In this document: positions 26,426 to 34,268 of the stretch, piece by piece
How positions within the stretch are numbered: position 1 is the first letter of the stretch
Layout: every line of letters starts with the position of its first letter
Assembly (NCBI RefSeq): GCF_020618475.1
Contig: NZ_CP085340.1
Span: forward strand, 372,001-436,000
Source of the DNA: Haladaptatus halobius
GTDB lineage: Archaea > Halobacteriota > Halobacteria > Halobacteriales > Haladaptataceae
Length of the DNA stretch: 64,000 nt
Direction of reading: 5' to 3'
Notes under the pieces: model-generated
What the model was told of the DNA's origin: nothing
Seen by the model: the letters and a program-made list of their open reading frames with translations, nothing else
Databases searched by the model: none
Position numbers and translations under genes: made by a program

Positions 26426-26577
26426 TCGCAACAGAGATTCACGGCCCTTCAGTGATCATGATTCGGCCATGCGGCCATGACATCGGCCACATGGTGGAGT
26501 TGATCGACGCTCCGGACCTCGACCCGCTGTTGCCCGATGAGTGGTACACACAATTCCTTGCCGACTCTGACGACTAA
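26386..26577 (+). CDS. Small Cys/His protein
   Basis: 63 residues: MPDERCPKYNERVIATEIHG, IMIRPCGHDIGHMVEL, ending PDEWYTQFLADSDD. Cys 6 and the CGHDIGH cluster could bind one metal. Small haloarchaeal proteins of this sort are common; function unknown. It follows the fusion gene on the same strand but is separated by 170 bases of remnant sequence. Confidence 0.5.
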   Translation: MPDERCPKYNERVIATEIHGPSVIMIRPCGHDIGHMVELIDAPDLDPLLPDEWYTQFLADSDD

Positions 26578-26649
26578 CACCCCACTGACGTTTCGGCCCT
26601 CTCCATTCTCTCATTCATTCGTTTCCGAATGGAATTGGTGCTGATACTA

Positions 26650-26668
26650 GTTAGTATAATATACTAAC
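26650..26668. promoter_or_regulatory. Palindrome GTTAGTATA-A-TATACTAAC
   Basis: Nine-base perfect arms around one A, the best of three copies (others at 16154 and 48053). It lies about 280 bases upstream of the RecA-like gene, a distance similar to copy 16154 and its gene. Confidence 0.55.
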
Positions 26669-26760
26669 CTTGGCGTATTCACTTTTACTCTCTTAGTGGG
26701 TTGTTGCTGGAGCACTGCGTCCTACCCCACGTGTTGCGGTGCAATGTCGAGAATCTGGGT

Positions 26761-26779
26761 TTCGGAAATCCGAATCGGA
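26761..26779. promoter_or_regulatory. Interlocked palindrome upstream of RecA/PolB cassette
   Basis: TTCGGAAATCCGAATCGGA contains TTCGGA-AA-TCCGAA and, overlapping, TCCGA-A-TCGGA. It is conserved base for base at 49419-49437 in front of the second, degenerate cassette, though the surrounding DNA differs. Such conservation suggests a regulator binding site. Confidence 0.55.
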
Positions 26780-26947
26780 AACGAACAAAGTGCGCTGCGT
26801 GCGACCCATGATAACCATAGAATCCGACCGATGATTCGCAACTAGCACGGTTATGACGCGCACTGATTGCCGTCGCTTATTCCTGTATCGGAATACCTGG
26901 AAACGACTCTGTCTTATCTATGAATGGGTCCGTCGAAACGTTGATCC

Positions 26948-27622
26948 ATGATGCGCCACGACCACCCAGAACTCCCGACTCTCGACAGTGGTCTCACAGT
27001 GCTCGAAACGGATGAGCGAGCGACCGGCGCGTTACAGTCGCTCGTACTCGATAAACTGCTCCTTGACGGTGGTTCAGCCGTCTGGGTGGATGCCCACGGT
27101 CACGGGACGACCCAACCACTATCGCGAATTGCACCATCCATGCGCATCCTCGATCGCATCCGAATTGCACGTGCATTCACCGCGTGGCAACATCAGAGTC
27201 TCTGCCAGGATCTCGTGCGTGAACTCACGGACGACACTGCCGTTATCGTCCTTCCGGCGTTTGACTGGTTCTATCGCTCGGAGGTGCTGTCGCGTGGCGA
27301 CGGTGAGCGGATGCTCGCGGCGGCTGTCGATCTCATCGGCAAAATTGTAGATACCTTCGATGTCTCAGTGCTCGTGACTCAGCACACTGATGATGCGCTG
27401 ACGGATCCGATCCAAGAGCGAGCGGACGATGTCATTCACTGTGAGCAGACGGCGTACGGGCCACGCTTTTCGGGTGATGAGTACGAGACGCTGGTGTACC
27501 CACTCGACAATGGAATGGTGCAAACGACGCTTGCCTTCTGGCAGCAGGTGCTGACAACCCGCCACCCAGCGGTTGCTGATGCCGATTCCCCAATAGAGGT
27601 GAGTGTCCATGGGTCGTACTAA
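26948..27622 (+). CDS. RecA-superfamily-like protein of PolB cassette
   Basis: 224 residues. The layout GALQSLVLDKLLLDGGSAVW, VDAHGHGTTQPLSRIAPSMR, ILDRIRIARAFTAWQHQSL, then TAVIVLPAFDWFYRSEVLSR and VSVLVTQHTDDALTDPIQER, EYETLVYPL follows the core of RadA/RecA ATPases (Walker B-like strand VIVLP, later QH loop), but no P-loop GKT is present. It overlaps the next gene by 14 bases, and that gene is 4 bases before a family B polymerase start. A RecA-like protein lacking Walker A beside a polymerase recalls bacterial ImuA in mutasome operons; this is analogy, not homology shown here. Confidence 0.6.
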   Translation: MMRHDHPELPTLDSGLTVLETDERATGALQSLVLDKLLLDGGSAVWVDAHGHGTTQPLSRIAPSMRILDRIRIARAFTAWQHQSLCQDLVRELTDDTAVIVLPAFDWFYRSEVLSRGDGERMLAAAVDLIGKIVDTFDVSVLVTQHTDDALTDPIQERADDVIHCEQTAYGPRFSGDEYETLVYPLDNGMVQTTLAFWQQVLTTRHPAVADADSPIEVSVHGSY

Positions 27623-27881
27623 CCTGACGTATCGCGACGCACTGCGCGTCATGGAATCACGATGGGATGACTACCGTCGTGCACTTCGACACACCGATCA
27701 GGAGGTGTTTGATCGGCTCTTCGAATATGCCCGAGCACACGCTGATGCTAGCGGGCTGCAGAACCACCAGTTCGTCGAGGTTCCGGCGCTCGTCTCGATG
27801 CTCCTCGAACAACAAAAGCAGATCGACGATCTCGAAGATCGACTCGATCACGTCGAGGACGATTTGAACGATCGAGGATGA
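27609..27881 (+). CDS. Small coiled-coil protein of PolB cassette
   Basis: 90 residues from the ATG at 27609. LRVMESRWDDYRRALRHTDQ, EVFDRLFEYARAHADASGLQ, then LEQQKQIDDLEDRLDHVEDD, a C-terminal coiled coil. A paralogue (about 65% alike) is at 49880-50128, again directly before the polymerase start, so the pair is a conserved unit. Possibly an adaptor between the polymerase and its RecA-like partner; function not known. Confidence 0.75.
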   Translation: MGRTNLTYRDALRVMESRWDDYRRALRHTDQEVFDRLFEYARAHADASGLQNHQFVEVPALVSMLLEQQKQIDDLEDRLDHVEDDLNDRG

Positions 27882-27885
27882 GGCG

Positions 27886-28166
27886 ATGGTGTACAAAATC
27901 GACTACGTCGACGGCGACGTGCTCCGATGGTCGGTAACTGAGACGGGGGTGAATTGCGAAGTTGATGAATCGTATACACCGACAATCTACGTGTCCGCCC
28001 ATGGTGACGGCGAGTTTTCGACAGCACGTGCTGCACTCCGTGATCATCCCGCTGTTGTTTGGGTTGCTGTGGTTGATGAACGCGTGAGCTTCCGGCACGA
28101 TCTCGAACAAGTCCTTCAGGTGGATGTGCTTGACCTCAAGGCGGTGAATTCAGTGGCACGAATGGT
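27886..28166 (+). pseudogene. Family B DNA polymerase, N-terminal 90 residues only
   Basis: MVYKIDYVDGDVLRWSVTET then ARAALRDHPAVVWVAVVDER, VSFRHDLEQVLQVDVLDLKA, SVARMV. This is the N-terminus of the haloarchaeal PolB-type protein found with RecA-like and small coiled-coil genes. Homology stops near 28166, where sequence of another gene begins. Exonuclease and polymerase domains are absent. Confidence 0.7.
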
Positions 28167-28280
28167 GAGAATCTCGATCAGGTGCTTGACGCCGAAAGTC
28201 GTCGAGCGTACTTCTTCTATCCTTCGCTCAATTTCCAGGATACCGAGGGATCATCCGCTCGAGCGTTCGCTTTTCTGTAA
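28167..28280 (+). pseudogene. C-terminal remnant of an unidentified gene
   Basis: ENLDQVLDAESRRAYFFYPS followed by LNFQDTEGSSARAFAFL and a stop. It is in a different frame from the polymerase fragment before it, so a deletion has joined the two. Family not recognised. Confidence 0.35.
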
Positions 28281-28326
28281 CCGTATTCCCTTCCGGTCTG
28301 GAGCTCATCAGTTCCGTAGTTGGTTT

Positions 28327-29352
28327 TCAATCTTCGTCTTTCGTTCTTTCTTCGCGTAGACCAAATACATCGAGTGTTTGCTGTTCGGCCTCTACCATCT
28401 CCGTCTTCTCGTACTTCTTTCGGAGGTGGTCGAGTGTTGGATAACCTGCCTGTTGCTCTCTGGTCCACTCGGTCGCGAATGTGCCTTTCTCAATTCGGTG
28501 CATGCATTCACGCATGTACTCTTGGATGGGTTGACGGTCGAACGCATCGATTCCCCGCAGTTGGCCGTACTGACTGGTTTGGGAGTGAAGTGAGAGTTGC
28601 TCGATGATCCCCTGGGTGGCTGCTTTTTGGAAAATGTAGGCCATTTCACGGGAGAGTGATTGTTCGAGCATGATGACCTCCGGTGGAACTCCCGCTTCGA
28701 GTTCGATCTCGTATTTACTCATCATGGCACTCACGAAGATTGGAAAAAGTGCCTGCTCAGTCATGAGATCGGTCTTTGTCTCTACTTCGAAGCTGCTTTC
28801 AACGACACCCGATCGCGTCGCACCGATACCCTTTGCAATCGCAAGTCCAACTTCTTTTGCATCGCCGGACGAATTTTGGTGAACCCCTAGTAATGCTGGT
28901 GCCCCGCGGTCTTCGATGTATAGTTCTCGGACCATCGTCCCGATCATTCGCGGTGCGACCAGTACCACATCGAGGCCGTCATCCGGATCGATGAATCCAT
29001 AGGTGACATTGTAACCAGACGCAAAAATCACTACATTGCCATCGTCAAGATCGGGTTCGACAGCGTTTTCGTACACGTCCGGTGCGACTTCATCTGGAAT
29101 CAGCATGAACACGATATCCGCTTTCGATGACGCCTTTGGGACTCGATAGACGGGAAATCCGTCTTCTTGAGCACGGCTCCACGAGGCGTCTTCTCGATTC
29201 CCTACAATTATGCTTTCGACACCGCTATCGCGAAGATTCAGTGCCTGTGCACGTCCTTGATTCCCGTATCCAATTATCGCAATTGTTCTGTCTTCAAGGT
29301 CCGATAGAGTCCCATCATCATCATAGTAGACGGTGGTATCGTTCTGTGTCAT
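28327..29352 (-). CDS. ilvC: Ketol-acid reductoisomerase, divergent
   Basis: 341 residues from the ATG at 29352. Rossmann start TIAIIGYGNQGRAQALNLRD binds NADPH; VMLIPDEV-like FMLIPDEVAPDVYENAVEP and VVLVAPRMIG follow. The C-terminal domain keeps ETKTDLMTEQALFP (canonical ETDLFGEQ metal ligands) and HSQTSQYG (canonical SISNTAEYG), but LEQSLSREMAYIFQKA differs from LEYFHEMKLIVDL. It would convert acetolactate in branched-chain amino acid synthesis. With no other ilv gene near and altered motifs it may act on another substrate. Possibly acquired. Confidence 0.85.
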   Translation of the reverse strand: MTQNDTTVYYDDDGTLSDLEDRTIAIIGYGNQGRAQALNLRDSGVESIIVGNREDASWSRAQEDGFPVYRVPKASSKADIVFMLIPDEVAPDVYENAVEPDLDDGNVVIFASGYNVTYGFIDPDDGLDVVLVAPRMIGTMVRELYIEDRGAPALLGVHQNSSGDAKEVGLAIAKGIGATRSGVVESSFEVETKTDLMTEQALFPIFVSAMMSKYEIELEAGVPPEVIMLEQSLSREMAYIFQKAATQGIIEQLSLHSQTSQYGQLRGIDAFDRQPIQEYMRECMHRIEKGTFATEWTREQQAGYPTLDHLRKKYEKTEMVEAEQQTLDVFGLREERTKDED

Positions 29353-29691
29353 GATATGACTTAACAAACTATGCGGGCATCGAAATAAGTTCTCCCGCCG
29401 CACGTTCAGCTGCACCGTCTCACAACTCAATAGTCAGTGCCCATCACCAGTCTCGTCTGAGTAGACTATCTCGGACTTTTGTCTTTCACTCGGAGGGAGT
29501 CGACGACAGAGGTGATCCCTGGTTTCTGACCGCAAATGCGGTGGCTAGTACCTGCTCTCCCCTTCCCGCTGGTTTGTAGCCGATAGGTGCCGATACAACT
29601 ACCGTACTCACGAGTAGCCGTCCGGCGTCTGTCCCGAACTGTGTCAATTCGGGACGACCACGACCGCCGTTGTGTTGGAGTTCGTGTTACA
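29353..29691. other. Non-coding stretch
   Basis: Intergenic DNA between the ilvC start and the first polymerase C-terminal fragment. It must hold the ilvC promoter. No gene supportable. Confidence 0.4.
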
Positions 29692-30087
29692 GAGGCAGTT
29701 TGTGAGGAATTGCGGTCGTGGATCGATCGACTTGAGCGTGGGGCGGTCAATCCGAATGAGTTGGTGATCACGAATCGTGTCTCGAAGCAGCGGGAGGATT
29801 ACACGCAGTCGACGCGGAGTGTGGCGGCACTGGAGCGGGCAGCTGATTTGGGGTTAGCGCGTGCGCCTGGCCAGAGTGTGTTGTATGTTGTGGTCGACGA
29901 TGCAAAACAGTCGCGTGAGCGGGTGCTGTTGGCGAGTGAGGAGTTAGACGGGTATGATGTCGGGTTCTATCGGGAGTTGTTGGTTCGTGCAGCAGCGAGT
30001 GTTTTATCGCCGTTGGGGTGGCGTGAGTCGGATATTGAGGAGGAGTTAGGACGGTATACCGAGTCGAGTTTGGCGTCGTTCGGTTGA
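29692..30087 (+). pseudogene. Family B polymerase C-terminal fragment 1
   Basis: EAVCEELRSWIDRLERGAVN, NELVITNRVSKQREDYTQST, RSVAALERAADLGLARAPGQ, SVLYVVVDDAKQSRERVLLA, ending ESSLASFG. This is the thumb/C-terminal part of the same haloarchaeal PolB as in four other places in this window. The 130-codon fragment is intact to its stop but lacks any palm domain. An IS-end-like motif follows at 30146. Confidence 0.75.
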
Positions 30088-30145
30088 GAAACACTGAGCA
30101 ACGGCCTTGTTGAAACCCCTAATCGGTGATGGGTTTCAGTAATGC

Positions 30146-30165
30146 TGCTGAATATAGAGCGCGTA
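30146..30165. mobile_element. IS-end-like motif
   Basis: TGCTGAATATAGAGCGCGTA, related to the hairpin-forming motifs at 30705, 43770 and 44629. Preceded at 30105 by GTTGAAACCCC / GGGTTTCAG pairing. Probably a remnant of a transposable element terminus; element not identified. Confidence 0.35.
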
Positions 30166-30315
30166 TCTCCCATACCATATTCACTGGCTGTTGCGTTCGT
30201 GGTGCCCAGTCACCAAGCGAAGACACAACGATGATATCGACGGGGAACTCGTTGATGTTTCTGCGGGTGATCTCGTTCCCGTCAGTCCAGCCGCGAACGG
30301 CCAGCACCCACTCTA

Positions 30316-30579
30316 TCACTGCTTCCACTTAGCGCGAACGGTATCACGAGCGTTGTAGGTGTGGGGATTGGCCAACATGTATCGACCCATCAGCCCGATA
30401 CTGAGGGGGAGAACCGAACTGCCGAGGGTTATGAGTAACCCGGGGAGATACGCTCTAATCGGAGCCGACGGCCAAAAGAAGGCCACCGCGAGAAGCCGCA
30501 CCCCAAGCAGTCCCATGAGGGCACCAAATGCCAATGAGCCATAGCAGAACACAGCGAATAATTTTGAGCGAACAGCCAT
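30316..30579 (-). CDS. Small membrane protein
   Basis: 87 residues from the ATG at 30579. Two or three hydrophobic segments (KLFAVFCYGSLAFGALMGLL, LLAVAFFW, LPGLLITLGSSVLPLSIGLM) with a basic, polar end. No family recognised. Confidence 0.5.
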   Translation of the reverse strand: MAVRSKLFAVFCYGSLAFGALMGLLGVRLLAVAFFWPSAPIRAYLPGLLITLGSSVLPLSIGLMGRYMLANPHTYNARDTVRAKWKQ

Positions 30580-30704
30580 ATTCCAGTATTTACACTGTGA
30601 AGCATACCCTTTGTGGTGGCGTATACACCCCACTGCAATGTTACATTCATCCTCTGTATTCAGCACGACATTTCTGGCAACGGATGGGAAGGTAATCGCA
30701 TCTA

Positions 30705-30731
30705 TGCTGAATAGAGAGCGCATAATCAGCA
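30705..30731. mobile_element. IS-end-like hairpin
   Basis: TGCTGAATA-GAGAGCGCA-TAATCAGCA, an imperfect inverted repeat resembling 43770-43796. A related single arm GTATTCAGCACGAC lies at 30656. Remnant of an element end. Confidence 0.35.
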
Positions 30732-30737
30732 ACGAAT

Positions 30738-31274
30738 TCATTCTGGAGGAGTCTTCTTCTCAATGGTTACGAGCGACTCGTCGGGCGCCCTGAGAACGTC
30801 GCTATCACTCGGGCCATCTCCCCACGTATATCGGTACGTCGAGACAAGCTGGCCAATTTTTGCCGCGACTACCAGTGATGGATCTGGTTCACCATCGCCG
30901 TATCCCCTGTTCTGGAACGCGTCACGAAAGGCTTCGCTCCGAGTCCACGAGAGCCACGTCGGCTCCGAACTATCGCCCAGGAGGGCGATAACTCGGTCGT
31001 CTGCGAGCCACTTGACCGCCTTTTGGGCGTTGGTATTCGTGTCACCGGGAAGGACCAGCAGGTCGGCGTTGTGCGTGCCGTCCACTGTTTGGACCTTTGC
31101 AGACATTGAAAGTTCGACACCGTCGGTGACGTAGACAGCGGTCGCGTCAAGACGCTCGAAGGACAGATTCTCGGAGTCTGAGGAGTCCGTAGAGAGGGCC
31201 GAACACCCAGCGAATAAACTGAAGAGGGCAATACCGATCACACGGAGTGTGCTTCGACGAGTGCAGTGTTGCAT
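30738..31274 (-). CDS. Lipoprotein, unknown function
   Basis: 178 residues from the ATG at 31274: a signal of the lipoprotein type (RRSTLRVIGIALFSLFAGCS, lipobox LFAGC). The mature domain ATAVYVTDGVELSMSAKVQT, LLVLPGDTNTNAQKAVKWLA, DDRVIALLGDSS, ending VSTYRYTWGDGPSDSD. It may be a small globular binding domain; no family recognised. An upstream in-frame ATG at 31331 would hide the signal and is rejected. Confidence 0.65.
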   Translation of the reverse strand: MQHCTRRSTLRVIGIALFSLFAGCSALSTDSSDSENLSFERLDATAVYVTDGVELSMSAKVQTVDGTHNADLLVLPGDTNTNAQKAVKWLADDRVIALLGDSSEPTWLSWTRSEAFRDAFQNRGYGDGEPDPSLVVAAKIGQLVSTYRYTWGDGPSDSDVLRAPDESLVTIEKKTPPE

Positions 31275-31600
31275 AAGTGACGAGTCGCTGAACAAGGACT
31301 TAAATAGAGTCGTTCCATCGAACCGGCGCATTAGTTTTTAGAGCCGAACAGCGACGATAGCACCGATAAGTGGAGTGAGTTGCCGTTACTTGTCGGGGTT
31401 TGACTTGGATCTGAATTCAGTGAATTACGTCCTGATACCCTTTCTCAGGGTTTTTATCGGAATATGGTGGGGAAGCACCGACAGCTAATTTTGTCTCCGG
31501 ACAAACGACCGTGCTGCTGAACTCATCCTCTCTTTCTGGCATGCCATTCCTAACAGGTCACTGGTGGGCGACGTCAACTGCTGACTCGTCAGCTCGAAAC

Positions 31601-31840
31601 ACTTCGGCACGGTCTCACCATCACGTCATTCGTCTTGGCGACGTTCTTCGCGTGCGCAAGCACATCGAGGTATTTGTCCTCGACGTGCTGGCTCTCTGTG
31701 CGCTTTTCCCGGAAGTTCACGAGTTCGGTGCTCTGTCCCGAGCGCTGGACCGTCTCGAAGAGCTGACGGCCTGCAGTGGCTGCTTCCGCAACAAGGTTCG
31801 GAGAACCACCATTTTCAACGGGGTTGTCAGGCCGAAAAAG
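31601..31840 (-). pseudogene. Remnant related to the 36.7-37.1 kb fragment
   Basis: One frame reads NLVAEAATAGRQLFETVQRS, ELVNFREKRTESQHVEDKYL, DVLAHAKNVAKTNDVMV, after which homology stops. The last 45 residues are nearly the same as the start of the fragment at 36705-37075. Flanking DNA (31510-31600) is also similar to 36360-36470. Family unknown; plasmid-type gene. Confidence 0.5.
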
Positions 31841-31849
31841 TAGGGTAGT

Positions 31850-32083
31850 TCACTTTGAGTAGTCACGACCAGCTTCCTCAACACGGCGGCGCTGTTCAGC
31901 GTCAATGTCCGACTGGCGGGCAGATTCAAGCTGCGAATTGATTAGACGGTTCTGTTGTTCTCCCCAGTCGTCCGGCGAATGCGTGTGAATGTACTCTACC
32001 CAGCGTTTGATGCTGGTGACGCGTTGCTTCCGGTTGCGTTCGTGTTTCGCATCAAGTGCATCACGCCCTTTTGAGTTGCTCAT
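31850..32083 (-). CDS. Partner of nucleotidyltransferase, small basic/acidic helix protein
   Basis: 77 residues from the ATG at 32083. Highly charged helices (DALDAKHERNRKQRVTSIKR, RLINSQLESARQSDIDAEQR). It overlaps the upstream nucleotidyltransferase gene by 23 bases, so both are translated from one message. Size and arrangement resemble a toxin-antitoxin partner; no family recognised. Confidence 0.65.
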   Translation of the reverse strand: MSNSKGRDALDAKHERNRKQRVTSIKRWVEYIHTHSPDDWGEQQNRLINSQLESARQSDIDAEQRRRVEEAGRDYSK

Positions 32084-32669
32084 ACTCGTCCTCCACTCCA
32101 AGTTTCGTAACCCATCGTTGGAGTTCTGGGATGCTAAGAGTTTCCCCGAACATCGAATATAGATGGACAGCATCCTCGAAATCTTTCTGAGCGCTCAGAA
32201 AGAGTTTATACGCAATTTGCAGCTCGAGAGGACCGATAGGGAGTGTGGTGTCGATGCTCGTGATTTCTGCTGTGATTCTACTTTTGAGGGAAGCGCGATC
32301 ATACTCGTCGTCCACAAACTTGACCTCCAAATGTGGGATCATTTCACCATCTCGTGCCACCCAGATATTGTCGCCTTCGGTCAGCATCTCCGACATTGAG
32401 TCTAGTGGCATTGCTGGACCCCAGAGATTTTCTGCTTGTAGACGCTCAGATAGCTGTTCAATCGTCGATTCATCGAGTGGTTCGAGAAGGATATCGATGT
32501 CTTCTGTTGCTCTTGAGCGTCCGGCTAAGATTGCAACATAACCACTGATGAAGACATGATTGATGTCAAGGTCGTCAAGAATTTTGGAGAATGTAATCGC
32601 GAGCTCATCGAGATCGTTGGGGTTTCGATCGACAACAAGAGTACCATCACGAAGTTCGATCCCGCCCAT
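32061..32669 (-). CDS. DUF6036/AbiEii-like nucleotidyltransferase
   Basis: 202 residues. VFISGYVAILAGRSRATEDI DILLEP carries the G-G/A-(x)-RATxDxD motif of the nucleotidyltransferase superfamily, with the third acidic residue in LEVKFVD. PIGPLELQIAYKLFLSAQKD is the conserved C-terminal helix seen in DUF6036/AbiEii-type proteins, which modify tRNA or other targets in toxin or phage-abortive systems. The overlapping downstream gene supports a two-gene system. Confidence 0.78.
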   Translation of the reverse strand: MGGIELRDGTLVVDRNPNDLDELAITFSKILDDLDINHVFISGYVAILAGRSRATEDIDILLEPLDESTIEQLSERLQAENLWGPAMPLDSMSEMLTEGDNIWVARDGEMIPHLEVKFVDDEYDRASLKSRITAEITSIDTTLPIGPLELQIAYKLFLSAQKDFEDAVHLYSMFGETLSIPELQRWVTKLGVEDEYEQLKRA

Positions 32670-32784
32670 ATCCTCGTCTTTCTTTTCTGGGAAGATAAGT
32701 CCACCTAGGATCGAGTGCTCTTCGTGGTTTCACCTCTTTGAAGACGAAGCTCATAATCAAGGCATTTAGAGTGGCGGATTGTGC

Positions 32785-33488
32785 ATGGGATCGTCGATAG
32801 CGTGTGGGTGACACCGATCGAGGGAGAGGACCAGACGTCGCTGTTCGAGCTTGCATCGGAGATTTCTAAGCAAGTGGAGATTCGGCTTGAGCATGAAGCC
32901 TCCTATGACTGGATTGCGTTTGTACCGTTACGTGGTTCGGATGCTGGTGCGTTGACGAAGTACTTCGGGAAGGTCGCTGGAGAGGATGCGTACAAGTATC
33001 GGGGTATTGAGTGCCGTCAGCGGAGTACGCCGACGTATATTGACGAGGCCCAGAAAGAGCTGATTCGAGCGGTAGGTGAGTACCGTGATCCAGAGGCGGT
33101 TTGTGAGGTGTTGCGGTCGTGGGTTGATCGACTGGATCGTGGGGCGGTCGCTCCGAATGAGTTGGTGATCACAAATCGGGTTTCGAAAAAGCGGGAGGAC
33201 TACACGCAGTCCACAAGGAGTGTGGCAGCATTAGAACGAGCGGCTGATTTGGGGTTGGCGCGTGCCCCTGGTCAGAGCGTGTCGTATGTGGTGCTGGACG
33301 ATGCAAAGCAGTCGCGAGAGCGAGTGAAGTTAGCGAGTGAGGAGCTAAGTGAGTATGATACCGAATTTTATCGAGAGTTGTTGGTTCGTGCGGCAGCGAG
33401 TGTATTGTCACCGCTTGGATGGCGAGAGAAGCGTATTGAGCAATTTCTCTCGAGTCATGACGAAATCAGTCTCACATCGTTTCTCTAA
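32785..33488 (+). pseudogene. Family B polymerase C-terminal fragment 2
   Basis: The longest of five: HGIVDSVWVTPIEGEDQTSL, EISKQVEIRLEHEASYDWIA, YRGIECRQRSTPTYIDEAQK, then the thumb region to DEISLTSFL-stop. HGIVDSVWV occupies the place of polymerase motif C (YGDTDSV); the first catalytic Asp appears replaced. The 5' three quarters of the gene are missing. The tail differs from fragments 1 and 4 and matches fragment 5. Confidence 0.75.
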
Positions 33489-33665
33489 CGATTCCAAGTA
33501 TGGAGGATGATTCTGTTGCATACCTGCGCCTCTATAGAACCAAGAGTCACGACCTTTTGAAACCCAAAATCAGTGATGGGTTTCAGCGGTCGTGCTGCAT
33601 ATAGGGGGCAAGTTGGTCACTGGTTAGGAGACAAGACTTATTACATGATCACACACAGAGAATTT

Positions 33666-33923
33666 ATGCAAAAAACTAGACGAACATTCCTCGGCGCGAC
33701 AGGAGTCTCCGCACTGATGGGACTCGCGGGCTGTATCGGCATTTCTGGGAACGCCGGAAACCCGACTTCCACAGGAACGAGTGAGAGTTGGACGCAGCAG
33801 GCCAGCATTCCGCGCGACGCCCCCGACGAGGCGCCACTCATGGCCGAGAATCCTACAAACGAGACTCATGCTTTCCCCACATATTCCGATTTCATCGTTC
33901 CCTTCTCTCGGAAATACCTATAG
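33666..33923 (+). pseudogene. Truncated Tat lipoprotein
   Basis: From the ATG at 33666: KTRRTFLGATGVSALMGLAG CIG is a Tat signal with lipobox, then SESWTQQASIPRDAPDEAPL. The frame then runs into sequence that on the other strand is the end of the gene at 33866, so the native C-terminus is lost at about 33860. SWTQQ recalls the SWSQQ units of the FG-GAP fragment at 35876-36316; one gene may have been split by the 2-kb insert between. Confidence 0.5.
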
Positions 33924-34204
33924 AGGTATGGCCCATGGCCGTTTCCGTCGTTACAGGTACAATCCGCGCCGCATTTGACGCGCTCTTTAACGAGCGTTCC
34001 TTTGCCGCCGGAACTCTCCTCGTCGTCGACGGGTTCGACGCTGTCCGGGAGGTCGTCGGCCTCGAGCGGTCGGTTCCGCCACTCGATCAATTGCTCGAGA
34101 TAGACGAGCGTGTCCTCGAGCGTCTCTGTCGATTGTTTCGGGAGGCCGTCGGCGAGATACTTCGGCAAACGTTCCGGGGGATGGGGTTCGATCTGGTTCG
34201 TCAT
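33866..34204 (-). CDS. DUF6788-like protein of viral/plasmid module
   Basis: 112 residues from the ATG at 34204. HPPERLPKYLADGLPKQSTE, LEDTLVYLEQLIEWRNRPLE, then CGADCTCNDGNGHGPYLYRY and FREKGTMKSEYVGKA. The Cys cluster followed by GPYLYRYxREGxKxKSEYVGK is the DUF6788 signature, common in haloarchaeal proviruses and small plasmids; thought to be DNA-associated but unproven. The perfect inverted repeat just upstream (34208-34254) may be its operator. Confidence 0.7.
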   Translation of the reverse strand: MTNQIEPHPPERLPKYLADGLPKQSTETLEDTLVYLEQLIEWRNRPLEADDLPDSVEPVDDEESSGGKGTLVKERVKCGADCTCNDGNGHGPYLYRYFREKGTMKSEYVGKA

Positions 34205-34207
34205 GAC

Positions 34208-34254
34208 CTTATGTAACACTACACCCCCATAGGTGATAAGTGTTGTTACATAAG
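34208..34254. promoter_or_regulatory. Perfect 11-bp inverted repeat
   Basis: CTTATGTAACA (34208-34218) and TGTTACATAAG (34244-34254), 25 bases apart, 4 bases before the DUF6788 start codon. A good operator candidate for a dimeric regulator of the module. Confidence 0.6.
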
Positions 34255-34268
34255 GGTGGAAAAACCAG

